7,155 nucleotides of DNA from Kiritimatiellia bacterium. Its GTDB lineage: Bacteria; Verrucomicrobiota; Kiritimatiellia; SLAD01. Location: positions 1 through 7,155 of the forward strand of contig SLCI01000049.1 of assembly GCA_007125875.1 (NCBI GenBank). The letters run 5' to 3'. Made by a program: the position numbers and the translations under genes. The notes below the pieces were generated by a model. That model saw nothing but the letters and a program-made list of their open reading frames with translations, did not search any database and was not told the origin of the DNA. Of this stretch, positions 5,482-7,155 are shown piece by piece (the stretch's first letter is position 1; each line of letters starts with the position of its first letter).

Positions 5482-7155
5482 TCACAGCGCCCACGTTACG
5501 GTGGCGATCACATTTCGACCCGGCTCATTGACGCCGGAACCATGGATGCGATAGTCCTCGTCGAACAGGTTCTCGATCGCCATATTCAGGGTCAGGTCCG
5601 GCGTCACCATGAGGCCGGCGCGTAGCGTGGCGATGGCATAACCGGGGGTGCCGCCCTCTGGTATCCGTTGCGTGTCGCGTCGGTCGCCATCAGATAGGCG
5701 GTCGGCCTTGGCGGCAAAGTCGCCGACGGCTTCGAGCCAGTAGCGACCGGTGGTCGTTTGCCAGCGCACGCCAACATGCGCCGTGGGAGGCATGATGCGG
5801 CTGATGTACTCGCGTTCGCGGGTCTTTTCGCCAGCGCTGGTGAAAACATCCGCCTTGCCTTCCTGCCATGATCCACTTACCCAGGCGCTCCATTGGGGGT
5901 GGCCGCGCCAGTGCAGGACCGCTTCCGCGCCCTGCACATAGCCGCCGCCGGCATTGGATTTGGTGACTTCCCGGAATCCGTCGCGCTCTCGGCCGGTAGC
6001 TGTTTTGACGATAAGTCCGTCGATCTGTGTGTAGTAATAACCAAGCTGGACGACCCAGTCGCGCGTCCGGCTTTTCCAGCCGATTTCGTAGGTGAGGAAT
6101 TCTTCGTTGTCCAAACCCGGGGCAGGGATCTCGATTTCATCGCTGCGCGCCACACCGAAGCTGGTCAGGTCGTGAATGGTGGGTGCGCGGAATCCCTGCG
6201 ACAACCCGGCATATACGACATGGCGTCGGTCCTCGGTCAGTGGTACCAAGAGACGTGCGGAGCCGGTGATCGCATGCCATTGCTCGTCGAGCGAAATCGG
6301 TTTCCCGGTGGCCGGATCCTCGACCCGTCGTGCATCGGCGCGGGCGTAGGTATAGCGCGCCCCCAGCACGAGGTCAGCGAGATCATTGCCGAGGGTGGTG
6401 GTGTTCTGGGCAAACACGCCGGCCAGGTCAAAATACGCATCCGCCGCCAGCGGCCCCTGCAACCCGATCCGGGTTGGCGCGCCGTCTGGACCGATGTCCC
6501 GGTCGAAAGACGTGACACGATCTCGATAATAATCGGCGCCGTAAATCAGTGTGCCTCCCGCATGGGTGCTTTGCAGTTGCATCGCCGCGCCGTAGCTTTC
6601 GACATCGAACCCGTCCACCGTGCGGCGACCATCGCTGCGCACCCGTTTCCGTTCCTCATCATGCGCATGCCGCGACACGGTGAGCTGCATCTGATCGACC
6701 TTGGCAGAGGGCTCGTTCAGATCGAGGCGGAGATAGGTCAAGTCGCGGCCCTGGTCGAATCGGTGAACTTGTTCATCGCCATGTTCCAATCCCTTCCAGT
6801 CGATCTCGCCAAACACCGTGCGGTGCGTCCGCCAGGCGTCTGCCTGTCGCACCGATTGATGCGCCAAGGTCACGGTGGCGTCGTCTGACAGAAAGTATTG
6901 AATTTTACCGTCGGCGGCCCATTCATCGTAGCCGGTCTTGCGCTGGCGTCCGACCCGGCGGCCGCCCTGCACATCGCCGAACTCTTTCCAGGTAAATCCG
7001 CCGGTCACGCCGAGTTCCGGGGTCGGCCGAGCGACGGTGCTCCAGCGGCCGATATGCGACCGCTCCGCCGTCGCCCCGCGATACAGCAGGGTGGTATTCC
7101 ATTCCGGCGCGCCGGTCCAATCCGGTGCGTCCGGGGTGAGGGCGTTCAAGACACC
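5482..7155 (-). CDS. TonB-dependent outer-membrane receptor, barrel portion (N-terminus outside window)
   Basis: An open frame of about 557 residues enters from the right edge; the TTG at 7147-7149 is only an internal leucine. The visible part shows the alternating pattern and Tyr/Trp/Arg/Asp-rich strands of a TonB-dependent receptor beta-barrel, for example RLDLNEPSAKVDQMQLTVSR, GLSQGFRAPTIHDLTSFG and YEIGWKSRTRDWVVQLGYYY. GFRAPTIHDL is the mid-barrel signature of these receptors. The end carries NLFDEDYRIHGSGVNEPGRN (about 5512-5571), the conserved C-terminal NLFDxxY region, and finishes WAL with stop TGA at 5482-5484. Plug, TonB box and signal peptide must lie beyond 7155. Receptors of this class take iron-siderophores, heme, zinc, nickel or cobalamin across the outer membrane; nothing visible selects among them. 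It has the same direction as the metal operon and ends 326 bases before it, with a PIN relic and the operon promoter between, so it is probably a separate transcription unit with related function. Confidence 0.93.
   Translation of the reverse strand, partial: GVLNALTPDAPDWTGAPEWNTTLLYRGATAERSHIGRWSTVARPTPELGVTGGFTWKEFGDVQGGRRVGRQRKTGYDEWAADGKIQYFLSDDATVTLAHQSVRQADAWRTHRTVFGEIDWKGLEHGDEQVHRFDQGRDLTYLRLDLNEPSAKVDQMQLTVSRHAHDEERKRVRSDGRRTVDGFDVESYGAAMQLQSTHAGGTLIYGADYYRDRVTSFDRDIGPDGAPTRIGLQGPLAADAYFDLAGVFAQNTTTLGNDLADLVLGARYTYARADARRVEDPATGKPISLDEQWHAITGSARLLVPLTEDRRHVVYAGLSQGFRAPTIHDLTSFGVARSDEIEIPAPGLDNEEFLTYEIGWKSRTRDWVVQLGYYYTQIDGLIVKTATGRERDGFREVTKSNAGGGYVQGAEAVLHWRGHPQWSAWVSGSWQEGKADVFTSAGEKTREREYISRIMPPTAHVGVRWQTTTGRYWLEAVGDFAAKADRLSDGDRRDTQRIPEGGTPGYAIATLRAGLMVTPDLTLNMAIENLFDEDYRIHGSGVNEPGRNVIATVTWAL

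Noticed and set aside
5893..6888. Long plus-strand open frame (331 codons) opposite the TonB receptor
   Set aside because: It is antisense to a clear receptor barrel, its translation has no recognisable domain, and high-GC genes often leave such open antisense frames.

Overview
The window looks like a proteobacterial chromosome segment. It has moderately high GC, a TonB-dependent outer-membrane receptor (so a Gram-negative envelope), Shine-Dalgarno-led genes and a PEP carboxylase of the bacterial type. A gamma- or betaproteobacterium is my best guess; nothing in the window fixes the genus.

Layout. Bases 1-1197 (+) hold the C-terminal part of phosphoenolpyruvate carboxylase (ppc), which enters from the left edge. 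A 100-base convergent gap follows. A tight minus-strand cluster runs from 5155 down to 1298: a 68-residue cysteine-containing small protein, a COG0523/CobW-type GTPase with a histidine-rich loop, an FAD/NAD(P)-dependent oxidoreductase of the CzcO/YpdA type, and a short FeoB-like GTPase-permease. Each of the three junctions is a 4-base start/stop overlap, so the four genes are almost certainly one translationally coupled operon. Upstream of it (5156-5481) is a gap with an AT-rich promoter region containing an 18-base dyad and, on the plus strand, the C-terminal relic of a PIN-domain (VapC-like) toxin gene. From 5482 to the right edge, on the minus strand, is the barrel part of a TonB-dependent receptor whose N-terminus lies outside the window.

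Working model (inference). The receptor would take a metal or metal complex across the outer membrane. The FeoB-like protein would carry the ion across the inner membrane with its N-terminal GTPase domain. The COG0523 GTPase would act as metal chaperone or insertase in the cytoplasm, the flavoprotein could supply redox chemistry on metal or ligand, and the small cysteine protein occupies the position where a FeoA/FeoC-like accessory might be expected. Which metal is moved cannot be read from the sequence; COG0523 proteins point to zinc, cobalt or nickel, FeoB to ferrous iron. The coupling of a FeoB-like permease, COG0523 GTPase, flavoprotein and an unrecognised 68-residue protein is the most interesting feature of the window.
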